This document shows, one piece after another, positions 37,336-49,800 of a stretch of 64,000 nt of DNA (its first letter is position 1; each line of letters starts with the position of its first letter). The stretch comes from Hypomesus transpacificus. Lineage: Eukaryota; Chordata; Actinopteri; Osmeriformes; Osmeridae. The stretch spans positions 6,983,076-7,047,075 of the forward strand of contig NC_061078.1 in assembly GCF_021917145.1 (NCBI RefSeq). Direction: 5' to 3'. The notes beneath the pieces were generated by a model, which saw only the letters and a program-made list of their open reading frames with translations, ran no database searches and had not been told where the DNA came from. Both the position numbers and the translations under genes were made by a program.

Positions 37336-40300
37336 TTAACAGTTAGAGCTGTTTGTGAAAGTATGGGAAGAGGGGCGCAAGCGAGGCTGAGTCAGGCTCT
37401 GATTGGCTGTGTGGTTATGTGGAGGTGGGTCTTGGAGAAGCCTCTTGCCCTGCTCCTCCTTCATGAAGAGCTCCACCATCAGGATCTTCTCCTTGTGGAT
37501 CTGGAGGCTGATGTCCTTGGGGATGTCTGGGATCAGCCAGTCCACAAAGTCACTCATCAACATCACCACGTTCTATATGGAGGAGACACAACTGTCACTT
37601 TATATGTACTCTAATAAATACAGTATACATTGGAATTATATATGTATGATCTGTACATACATCCCAATAGACTCAACTATTGGGAGACCCCAATAGTTAT
37701 ATCTGAAATGTTGACATTACACCGTTACCAGTAAATCAAGAACTACAAGACATACATCCATAATGGGACGCAAAACAGAGAGAGAGGAGTCTCTTCTCCT
37801 CCAGGAATAGAATAGAGGGATCCAGTTGTCTACAGGGATCACATAGTATGTCTGTTCTGCATAGCATTCTACACAAGGGCATGGTTCCACAGAGAGCATA
37901 GCGGCAGAGTGACAATGCTAGATAGGTGTTCTGCATGGCATCCTACATGATGGACTTGGTTCTGTTCACACATCCCCTGTCAGAGCCAGGTTCTGAAGAC
38001 AGCCGTCCATTCTCAGCACCACTGAGAGATCTCAGTTTCATAACACTCACATCTAAATAACTCCTCGATGTTGACTCTCTGAAACATGGATGATGAGTAC
38101 TTACCAATGTACACATATGAAATATGGATGTTTAGTGCAAAGCCTTTTTGTTATTTTTAGGAAGACTATGTTAAAACTGCGCTTTTTTCTATATTCAATA
38201 ATCAAATATGAATGGCACGTTTCGGATGTCCACTTGCGCCTTACACGTGTGAGTGTTTAGAGAACACGCGTTTGACTAGTGAGTGGCCTCTGACCTGGAA
38301 TACAATGACAAACGCGAGGCGCGCTGCCAGGATGGCCCAGAATTCCTTCGAAAGTTCGTAGGACTCGTTGGACCAGGGGGGCTCTCTGTAGTCTTTATAC
38401 CTGAACACAGACACACACACACACACAAATACACACACTAATTGAAATTGTGTCTTGGATTGCCAGCTGCGGTTGACAATTTACGGAAGTCAATAATGGC
38501 ACCGGCTGGAAATCTAGCTAACAGAATCAATAAAGCATCACATTGCTGCACTAGGGAGTAGTTCTATAAACCTGTCTATTCGGCACAACTGTTTACTTCG
38601 CACACCATATTCCCAATACAGCCTAAACGACCCACACGCACATACCACACACATCATACCTGCAGATCTCCACGCTGTAACCCAGGTGCATTGGTTCCAC
38701 AGGGGCGGTGCCTGGCTGGAAGTCAGTAACATTAAAGTAGGAGAGTGTGTGGTTGACGAAGCCATGCATGGAGCCGTCTGAACTGTACATGTACTGATAC
38801 ACCAGCCTGGGGATGAAGTCTGAGGTGAAGGAGATCACAAATGCCTGTAGAGGAGAGGAGAAAAGGAACATTACTTTACTGATCTAACATTGTGGCAAAA
38901 ACAAACACGTGTGTGCAGGGAGCTGTGGAACACAAAGGAGAAATTCTATCTCTGCCTTTTCCCCCCCATTCCATCCGTCCAACTTCCAGGGTGAGCAGGA
39001 ACAGTAGTGGGCAGCCACCTGGGGGTTTGGTCCAGGTGCCCATCTCATGTCCTGGTCAGGGACATGGGCAGGAGAGCGATCTGTTCTACATGCTTCATAT
39101 TGGGGTTCTTTGAGGAGGAAACCCATGTGAGCTCAGGGAGAACATGCACACTCCATGCAGAAAGGCCCCAGAGACAACTCACCTTAGCACTGACAGGTTA
39201 AAAGGCTTCATAACGCATTGGGTACATGTTGATATCCAGTGTAGGAGCAGGCAGCAGAGAGTTTGGGGTTGGGGTCAGGGTTTGGTAAAGGTTAGCAGAT
39301 AGGTACTCACATTGACAATGACAGCCACCTTGCTGAGGCCCCTCAGAAGGTTGTACCAGATTCCTGGAACACAGGAAGTCTATGTTACCAACGGTCTCGA
39401 TCAAACACTTAGAACCACCTGTTACAACCAAGTCCAGCTCTACGATTGGACGGCTCTATGATTGGAGATCCTAGACACCTACCAATATCTTTGGCACGTG
39501 CAGCAATTGGTCGACGGACTTCATTGACAAACTTCTTGGCATCCAGACGGATCTCGATGATGTTGTTGAGCAGAGCGAACAGAGGAGCCAGTGGGAACGA
39601 GGCCACAAACAGAGTCACCATCCCAAACTGAATGACTGGAACAAGGAAAAATCTACTATTACACCAAGTCTTTTTGGATATTTACGCAGAAAAGTTTTCT
39701 AATTTCAGCTTCCAAATGTTCCCACTTTTTAAACAGGTTAAGGATCTGGTGAAAGTGTATAATGAAGGGATGCTGGATGGATGGAAGGAAAAAGGAATGG
39801 ATGGATGGCTGGATGGATGGACTGAGAGAGATCTCAGTCGTGGAATGGTGTAGAAGTAGAAAGATGAAGGGATTAAAGAGATGGAAGGAGAGGGATGGAT
39901 GGATATGTAAATGAATGGAGGAAGGCGGGGAAGGGATAGAGTAGTGGAAGGATAGTGAAAAGGAAATAGTAGCTGAGAGAAAGAGCTGTTCAGGACATTA
40001 AGCCTTTAATCTTTCTCCTTATGTCAGGCTTGTCCATGTCAATCGCTCCCACATTACACGACTGCTGCTTTTGCTGAAGGCCCTACTAATACTCTGTTCA
40101 CTCAATCCAATAGCACTGTCCATCTAACTACAGGTTAAAGGTCATTTTGCTCATCTATCAACCAGCACTGTTACCATGGCAATGGAGACAAGCTGATTTC
40201 GTATCATTCATTAGTGTTTTTATCAAGATTAAATGACCTATATCAACATTGGGGAAAAGATGTTTGACACTCCAAATAAATAATCTTTCCTAATTCCGAA

Positions 40301-41086
40301 AAAACAATTATAAAGGACTTTAAAGCATGTGTAGTGTGTAGTCTAGTTTAGTCTTGGTGTTAATAACAGAAGGAAAATATGTATGTGCTTGTGTAGTTGA
40401 TATTGACATCATTTATCCAACTTTATACAGGTTAAGGATCACTTTCATTCTACCATCTGAACGTGTAGAATGAAGAATGGATCAAGGGTGAAGGGATAGA
40501 GTAAAGGAAGGATGGAAGGATAGTGAAAGAAGTATAGTTACAGAGACAGTTGGATCAGCGCATTCTCCTCCTCCTTTTTAATGTTCACATTTTACATAAC
40601 CGAAAGTGTTTAGGCCAAGCAACATATTGTAAGTTGAAGACCTTGCTATGGTTATGCATCTATAATTAAATAAACTAAGTAGAATTACAGTACATGGCTA
40701 TTCCTGAATTCAATCAGAGGTCGAATGTCCTCTCAATTGGACAAAAAAATAAATAATAAAGGACAGTATGCTTGCTACGTTACTAGCCCAAAACCGATGT
40801 CCACTGCAGAAGACTTCAATTAATTGCTGGCTCTCGGGAGTCAAAAATATATACATATACTTTAAGTACTTGTATTTAGTTTATAATGTATAGTTTTGTT
40901 TTTGTGTTTAAATGTTAGTCATTAATACGTACTCATTTCCATGTACTCAGGAGTCAGTCCCACAAAGGGACCCAGGAAGTGGTCTTTTTCATGGCGCTGG
41001 AGTGTCTTGTTAAACTCCGCCTCCTGCTGGGAGTCCATCTCTGATTTCCTCCTCCGGATCAGCTTCTTCAGCTTTCTGTTTGTTTC

Positions 41087-41122
<36 letters not shown>

Positions 41123-44100
41123 GGGGGGGGGGTGATTTAGTAGAGTACAAAAGAAAATGGGCGTATGTCCCAAACCATTATCTTTTTAGATCATCATAGT
41201 CCCTTTGCTGTATTGTATTGCGTCACATCACTGGGTGTGTGCACAAGAGTATATTTGCATGTCTATGTTGGGTGAGGGGGTGTCTTTGTGTACTGTATGT
41301 GTGTGTATTCTCACGGGATGCAGATCTCAAACAGGTTGTTCTGGATGAGCTGTTTTCCAAGCATGGTGATGCACAGCTGGATGCACAGCTCCATCAGACA
41401 GCCTGCATGGGCACACTGCCAGACACGACCAACCAAGCACAGATGACACAAACAGGAAGATGCAAATCACAGATCAGACAGGCCCACAGACACTTGTCTG
41501 TTTAGCTAGATGAGCTGGAATTCTCTGTGAACAATGGGATAAAACTCTCACCTCCTCCATCCTGTAGGAACCGATGACGTACAGGTAGTTTCCAGGGCGA
41601 CCCACCAGCCTTAGGACAAACACATGTAAACACACGGTTAGAGACAGGATCCATTTCTATAGAGAGAGCGTGAAATATTGAGAGAAAGAACAAAAGAAGA
41701 CAGAAAGAGAGGGAGCCACTCACCTCCCCCTGAAAAAGGCCAGGTAGACTATGGGAGTGAAGGCATTGACAAACTTCAGGATGAAGGTCTTGACAATCAA
41801 ACGTTCCTCAAAGCTTTTGTCAGTCTTCGGAACCTCTGGGACACACAGACAGAAAACCAGCCAATGACAATAACCTTCTGGGTGCCTATCCTAGCCCCAC
41901 CCATCCCCTTTTATACTCAAACCAGTAGCATACCCAGTGTGGTAAGCCAGCGTGCTACGGACCCATAGACCTCGTCCATGATGATGATGATGATGAGGTT
42001 GATGATGGCTCCGGTGGTCTTGACAGTGGCACGGATGTTGGAGCGGGCAGCAGGGTAGGAGCTCATGTGCAGTGCAGCCTTGATGGAGATCCGGTACAGG
42101 ATGACCCCAAACACGATGGCAAAGGTCACACATACCTGCAGAGAGAGGTCAACAGATATTTAGGGAAAGAAGAAGCGGAACTGGCTTGACTGTGGCATCT
42201 GACAGTTATGATACTGGTGGAGAGGAGAGCTACCATGAAGATCATCATGAACAAGGCGGTCATATAGGCTGGCATCCTGTCAGTACACGTCAGCTTCACC
42301 TTCTCCGTCTGAAACACACACATGCACACACAAGCACACACACATCCACATAGACACAACATGCAAGCACAGACATGTAAAAAATATTTTGAGAGATATA
42401 CACAAATGAACCACAGGCCTCAGACAGTAGGTATGTCTCAAGCTGTTTGTATTCATGTAGAAACTCGCTAGACCAAGACAAACACACAAAAAGCCTCCAT
42501 GTCTTGCCCAGCTGTAGCCCGGGGGGTGTGTGCACTGTGGTTTGGCCAGGCTAATATAATGCAGCCTTTTGGAGTCACCGCGTCAGTCACATCCTATAGG
42601 AGTGTTCTGATAAGTGGGTCAGGACTGCCACAGACTGGCCTTCCAGATGAGCAAGGCTGGATAACAAGCTACAGGCTGGGGGTGCAAAGAGAGGAATAGA
42701 GAGAGAGAGGGAACATGGAGGAATGAAGAGAAAGAGACAGAGAGAATGTACTGTATGTGTGTGTCTTTTATCTAGCTAGCCAAAGGGGCTTAACTGACAG
42801 ACATAAGAATCAATGAGCCTTGTTGAGGTTGCAACATACTGATATTTGGAAGAAGAAAGGAGAGAAGAAGAGGAGGAGAGAAGATGGGGCAGGGAAGGAA
42901 GAGGAGAGGTGAAGAGATGTGAGGAGAGGAAGAAGAGGAGAAGAGGAGGGACAGGAAGCAAGGAATGGGAGGACATACTTCTGGGGAGAGGCGTTCCATC
43001 TTCAGTCTCTTCTGCATGACCCGGAACTCGTACTCAGCTCTATGGTGGTCCTTAAGGGAAAGACACAGGGTAAGTCAGAGAGAGAGAGAGAGAGAGAGTG
43101 TGTGTGTGTGTGTGGGTGTGTGTGTGAGATAGTTTGTGTGTGTGTGAGAGAGAGAGTGTGTGAGAGTGTGTGTGTGAGTGTGTGAGTGAATGAGTGAGCG
43201 AGTGATTGTGAGTGAGTGAGTGAAGCAGTAGAAGCAGCAGCTGTCAGTCAGAAGCAGAAACAGGTTCATATGAGCTCCAGTCAGGGCATCAGAGTTAAAT
43301 ATTTAGGATTAAACCAACAGGAAGAAGAGAGATACAGAGAGGTGTAAAAAATAGGGGGGAATATAAATCATTGTTAGTAGCAGTTTTTGCAGTTTTGAGT
43401 GTCAGCAGTCTGCAAAAGGTTTTACAGGTTAAGGTTCGGTAAACAAAATTGTATTTTTCCTAACCTTGACAGCCATCTTCAGGAACATCAAACACAGAGA
43501 GAGAACAGAACAATCACTGGATCTCTCAAAGTCTAACGATGTTTAATATGAATATTTTAACTTCTTGGTAGTGATTCGGACCCAGGTATTTAGCTCACCT
43601 CCTCCTCTTCGAAGCCTGTCAGGTCCCAGATGTAGTTGAGCCTCATCTGCCTTCTCTTCCAGTGCTCCATAAACATGGCAGCTAGCATAGATAAGCACAT
43701 CAACAACAACATCAACACCACCCCAGGCAACAAGTGCATAGAAAGGGGATGTGGCAAGTGTTGGATGAGACAAGATTGATCTCCAGAACTCTAAGGTATG
43801 GTTTGACATATGGATGCACCGAATCCAGATTTTTGGGGTTTGGCCGAATACCGAATCCACTGGTTAAGACTTGGCCGAAACTGAATACCGAATCCTACTC
43901 TGAATCCTACTCCTACATTAATGAAGTAAACAACGTCCACAGCTGTGTATTTATTTATTATTATTTTTATTGCAACAAAAAAAGAAAAGACAACATTATG
44001 CCCAGAAGAAAAGTGGGGAAAACGATTTTGACAATTACCATATGCTATGTTTACCTTATCTCAAGATCCAACCAATATCCCAAATATTAGCCTTTTAGAT

Positions 44101-45598
44101 GTCTTGAATTTCTTTCGGATGTTTCATATGTAAATGTTTTTACAGTGGAGATGTTGTGTATTGTTTAGGGTCCTTGCCACCACAAGACAAATCGGCATTG
44201 CAAATTGAACATGTAGCTCAACTTTTGACTGAAAGTACTGCCAAAACACACTTTTTCTGCTCACGAGTTCCATTTTCACTTTCTCTCAGCCTACTGCATT
44301 GAACGATCCACGAGCGTACAGAGTGCAAGCGTAGGGTTCGGTGGAAAATAATTCTAGGGTTCAGCCGAAACCGAACTAAAAAAAGCTCAATATTCGGCCG
44401 AATCCGAAACCTGGATTCGGTGCATCCCTAGTTTGACATGACTCAGTGAAGTCTCCAGCCTGTAGGAAGCTAAGCTCTATCTAGACAGATGCTGTAGGAG
44501 GAGGGGTCTGGAGAGATCTCTGCATGTCAGCGGCCAACGATCCCTCTGTAACTGTGACGACCTGGCCCTGCTCTAGTTCTACTGCTGGGTGGCAGATGGC
44601 AAGGCAGGCTGACAAGACATGAAAGATGTTTGTGTGTGTGTGTGTAAATGCGTGTGCGTGAGCGTGCGTGTGTGTTTGAGTGGGTGTTATTGTGTGTGTG
44701 CATCCTCACCCCAGAGAGCCATAAAAATGGAGAAGAAGACAGTGGCAGGGTTATCAAAGAGATGGCTGGCCCTGGCTGTGCCACAGGCTGTCCCTAGCTT
44801 CCAGTAGCTGCAGGCCCGGTCACACATGGGGCACATGGTGATGTTGTTCCTTGGGTCACAGATCTCCATACTAGGGGAGGGAGGGGTGATGGGAGTGGGG
44901 GGGGGGGGGGCAGAAGAGGGGGGACAGGGGTGAGGAGGTAGAAGAGGGGGAGAATTAGGGAGAGATACAGAAAAAGAGAAAAGAAGAGAGAATAATTGAA
45001 AGAGTGGGAGACAGGGAGGATGGTAGAAAGGTGACATAATCAAGCTCATTAGTAAGCCTGAATGAGGCGGACAGTTCATCAATGTTTGGGACTATCTCTG
45101 TGTTTATGATCATTGACCTATGCACTTTTTGTAAAGCTCTCTCTTGGATAAAAGCGTCTGATAAATGAAGAAATGTTAATTTAACAAGGCAGCAAATTAA
45201 TCTATCTGATTAAAGAGACAGACAAAAATCTATAGACCCTCTAAAACCTCTACAATTGGGTTTTGAATCATTCCAGCCTACAATACTCCTGATCTGGCCC
45301 TAGGACAGCACACGTCTGGATTTACTGAAAAATCTAAAAATATAAATTTTAATTTAATTTTGTTTAGTGGTAAACAGAAATAATCCTGAATCAGTTTTTT
45401 GCACTGTGTGTGTAGCCCACCCTCTGTTGCTTTCACTTAGACAGTCCTCATGGTGACAAGATGCCTCACTGAGGCATGTTCAGGACATCTGATTGGTCCA
45501 ACTCTGTTTGTGTTCAGTGATAGTGTGTGTAGGTGTGTGTGTAGACAAAGAGAGACAGAGAGAGAGACAGAGAGATAGAGAGGGAGAGAGAGAGAGAC

Positions 45599-45643
<45 letters not shown>

Positions 45644-46802
45644 GTCAGTGAGTGAGTGAGTGAGTGAGTGAGTGAGTGAGTGAGTGAGTGAGTTGGAGAG
45701 TGCACCTGGGGATGTCGTCATCGACGGTGGCACAGCCATACAGAAAGACGATGACTCCCACGATGGCAGCAGGAATCAGCATCTGGGTGTAGACGCCCAG
45801 CCAGGCAAAGTACAGACCAATCTTCTCCCCAAAATACTTCCTGTAAGAGACGAGACAGTTCACTGACCCTTACATCACCCGAACATGCACATGCAGATAT
45901 GATGGAATCCACCAACAGTTAATAAACAAGTTAAATCCATGAAGCTCTGAGGGTATTTGATGTGGTGTTCTGTTACTAGTGTAGTGGTTTCCTATGTTCT
46001 GGATTGGAGAGGTTACTTTGCTCTGACACTGGCAAGGTGGGTTCCTAAGTTCTGTTATTGGTTAGGTTGGTTCCTTTGTTGTGCTACTACTCAAGTGAGT
46101 TCCCATGTTCTGGTCCTAGGGTGGTGTTCCTACCTGATAAGGCCAATGGGCTGGTATTTGTAGAACACGCTGTAACTTGCCCATTCCTCGTGCAGCAGCT
46201 AGAAAGAGCATAAAGGGACAAACAAGAAAAACCTTAAAACTCCTAATTTAAACTGTGTGTGTGTGTTTGTGGATGTCTGTCCATGTGTTTGTGCGTGAAT
46301 ATGTTTGAGCGTGTGTGTGTTTGTGAATCACACCCCCTCAAGCCAAGCCTGTCATGTAGGAACGTTGTGCTTTCCTAAAATTCAGGGTAGCTCACCAACA
46401 AACTGTCCTGCAGCTACAAGACTTCAGGTTAAGGTTGAGGTCTCCTCAAACTACAGGATATTGTATAACTGCTGTAACACTTATACAATGATAATTAAAA
46501 AAAAATATGTATTGCAATTATTACCTTTATTATTATTACTATGATTATTTTTATTATTATATAATACAGGAATGTATATTGTTTATTTGATTGACCTCCA
46601 CCCCAGACATGGAGAAGGAGGATGATGCATTACTCTATGTCCCAAGGTCATGTGAAGGGCATAATGGGCTGTTAGGTCCTACAGAATCACAACAGCGTCA
46701 AGAGAAGCAATTTCAAACTTCAGCAGCATTACCCTCCCTATTGGAGTACTGAGAGAGCCAGGGTTGTATGTGTGAGTGTGTGGTTTGTGTGTGAGTGTGT
46801 AT

Positions 46803-46837
<35 letters not shown>

Positions 46838-49800
46838 ATTGTGTACGTGTAAGTGTGTGCAAGTGTGTGAGCTTTTATACTCCTAAACCGCCCAGACAGA
46901 AATGAAAGCGGTTGCCTTGGTGACACATCCAACGCGTCGGGCAAACAGTATAATTATTCTGCTGGTGAAAGTCAGAGTAGCTCTATATTAGAGCTCTGCC
47001 CCTGTGTATATGTGCGTGCTCATGTGACCTTTAACCTCTCACCTTCCTGTCGTTGGCCTCATCAGTGGGACTGTCAATGTCTCCCTGTAACACAGATCGC
47101 CGTGGTTACGTCCATGTTTTTACACATGTAGCATAGCTCCGTGGGCCGGTCTAGTTCATGTGATGTAACACTCACATCATGCAGAGGGTAGGCAGACATG
47201 TAGACAGCGTTGCCAAGGAGACTGGTGAGTCCTGTTGAAGTCAAATGGAGAAGCTTCACTTTCTAACATGGAAATCCCACACTCGAGCTTCAGTATCAAA
47301 CCAAACACAGCTCTGGCTGTGGACACATGGGCTTCTGGACAGATGGAGAGGATTGGTTCAAGCGGTAGAGAGAAGTCTTACCCATGGTGTAAGTGACCTG
47401 ACTACAGCGGGTGCGTTTCAGGACCTCATAGACCTGGACAGGGACAGAGATATGTTCACATGCACACACTGATCACACAATCACACAGGCACCATACAGA
47501 CCATAGCAGGATCTCTAGCTTAGACAGCTGTAGTGATTCCCTTTCCAGGTACATTTGATTTACCTCACAGTTGACACGTTTCAGACTGGTCCAATTGGCT
47601 TCATTGCAGTGGGTGAGAACAATAAAATAAACCTAAATTGACAGTATGTGTAGATGGTCATTTCTAAAATGTGTTACTAGTGTTCCTGTGCCAGACATGA
47701 ACTAATCTGGGACACATTATCATGGAGATGTTGACTCTAATCTACTAACACTTTCACTCAACTAATGGAGTGGTGCTCTGGAGGCCAGCTGTTTTGACAG
47801 GCACTTTGCACACACACATACGCGCACACACACTTACGATAGAACTCCTGGTCTTGGTGTCAAAGAAGGATTCTCTGTCTGAAAGATCAAACCTGTGAAC
47901 AAAAACACAACAACTATCATCTTAAAATCCTTTTACAATAACCGGAACCCAATAAATCAGTCATGAATGCCAGCGATCCAGATACTCCGGCAGCCATAGA
48001 GCGTATTGCAGCAGGTTTCACTGCATGATTAGAGCCTGTAGCAGTTGTAAGATCCTTATTACACATGTCAGTATGACAGAGGACTCAGCAGTGTGTGTAT
48101 GTGCATGTGTCCCTGTGTGCCCTTGTGTGTTTGTGTGTGGGTACACAACTTTGTGTACGTCCCTTAGTGCACATGTGCGTAATTATGTGTGTGCGTGCAA
48201 GCCTGTGTAAAAGGCTTCAAGCTATTTCTTCTCCTTTCGTTTCAGTCCAGCTAGCGTCGGCTAGGTGATTACTGTCATTGCCCGTGAAATGTGAATTATA
48301 GGTACCATGAAAATATAATCAGCTTTGTGGTAAAAAACACTGTGACTCACACACAGACACACCGCCAGGATGCTCCTGCACCAGACACTAACACACACTT
48401 GAATTAAACAATAACATTCCTGAACACATTCCACTTCTTCTGTTCTCACTTCCGTCTGCAGGTTCAACACACTGACCGTACTCCTGTAATAGCAGTGTCT
48501 TTTTCTCCACAGCCACGTGTCAGGGCGACAGAGAACACAGGCACCATGAGACAACTTGGCACTAGCAGTGCCATGAGAGGTGCTGCGGTGAAGAGCTTTC
48601 AGTTGGCCCACGTTCAGACCGAAAGAAAATCCAACCTTTATAAATATCTGCAGTGGATCAGTCACCAGATCAAGAGGCCTAAATGTTTCCACAGAGCGCG
48701 TGTTTCGAACCAAACTAGGGTCTGGTCGTATAGCATTTTGAACAGTGATGTATTGAAGTTGTATAGTATCAGTACTCCCAGATGCACAGGCCACGGTGTG
48801 AGTATTAGATGTTAATTATTGACACACTCACAGGTGCTGCTTCTCTCTGGAGAACGGATGGGACAGCGGTTTGACGCTCTGCTGCCGGCTGGTCTCCACT
48901 TTTGGGTGCAGGGGAGCCGTCACCTTGTGGATGAACAGCCGGACCTTCTCCACCAGGTTGCTCCCCTGCTTCACCTCGTACACCTGCAGGACAGAACAGG
49001 GAGTGTGGGCACCGAGGAGGAAAACAACCGGTCAACTGTGTTCACCAGCCAATGTGGTTGACAGTCCGATAATTCAAATCAAACCTGTAATTTGCTGATT
49101 TTATAAGGTAGATCTTCCTCCTATCACCAATCAAATCAAACCATGATTTTATTTGTGTTACAGCTCTTTTATAACAAGTAATGTCATAAAAGGCAGACAT
49201 GTAGTTTGCACTGACAGACATTGAAATACCTTCATGGTAGGCATCTTGAGCTTCATAAACTCCGCCTCTCTGCAGAGAACGTTCCAGGGGGCGTGGATCT
49301 TCACAAAGCCGATCCCAGGAATCTTACTCTGGGGACACAGACATGTATGGGCATAAGGAAGGAAGTGGTAGGGTAATAGAATACTGTTCCACACTGAAAC
49401 CTTTCACATAACACACCTGCTGTCATAGCTTTATCTGAAATCAGCTTTTCATTCAGTTCACTCACATTACAATAATCTGTTTCAATGACAGATAATATAC
49501 TTTACTTTCCAATCATTCCAATTATTTGCTTTTCTATAACCTTTCATGCGCAATATATGGGAAGTATAATGGTATTACACAGTCACTTTAATGACCTGAT
49601 TTGACTGATTCTTCTCCAGCTGCCTGCGCCCCCCCCCCCTGTATCTCCAGTCCAGAGTATGTACAGAGGATATACAGTGTAGGACAGACGTTACCTCCTC
49701 TGTCTCCTGTATAAACAGCAGTGCTTATATAAGACCCTCTCTCCTGCGCCACCAAACCACTTCCCCAGTCCTCCACTCCTGCACTCCTCCTCTCCTGCAC

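Noticed and set aside
42309-42978. Search for the ANO1 segment d exon
   Set aside because: I found no frame resembling the mammalian 26-residue segment with proper splice sites in this intron.
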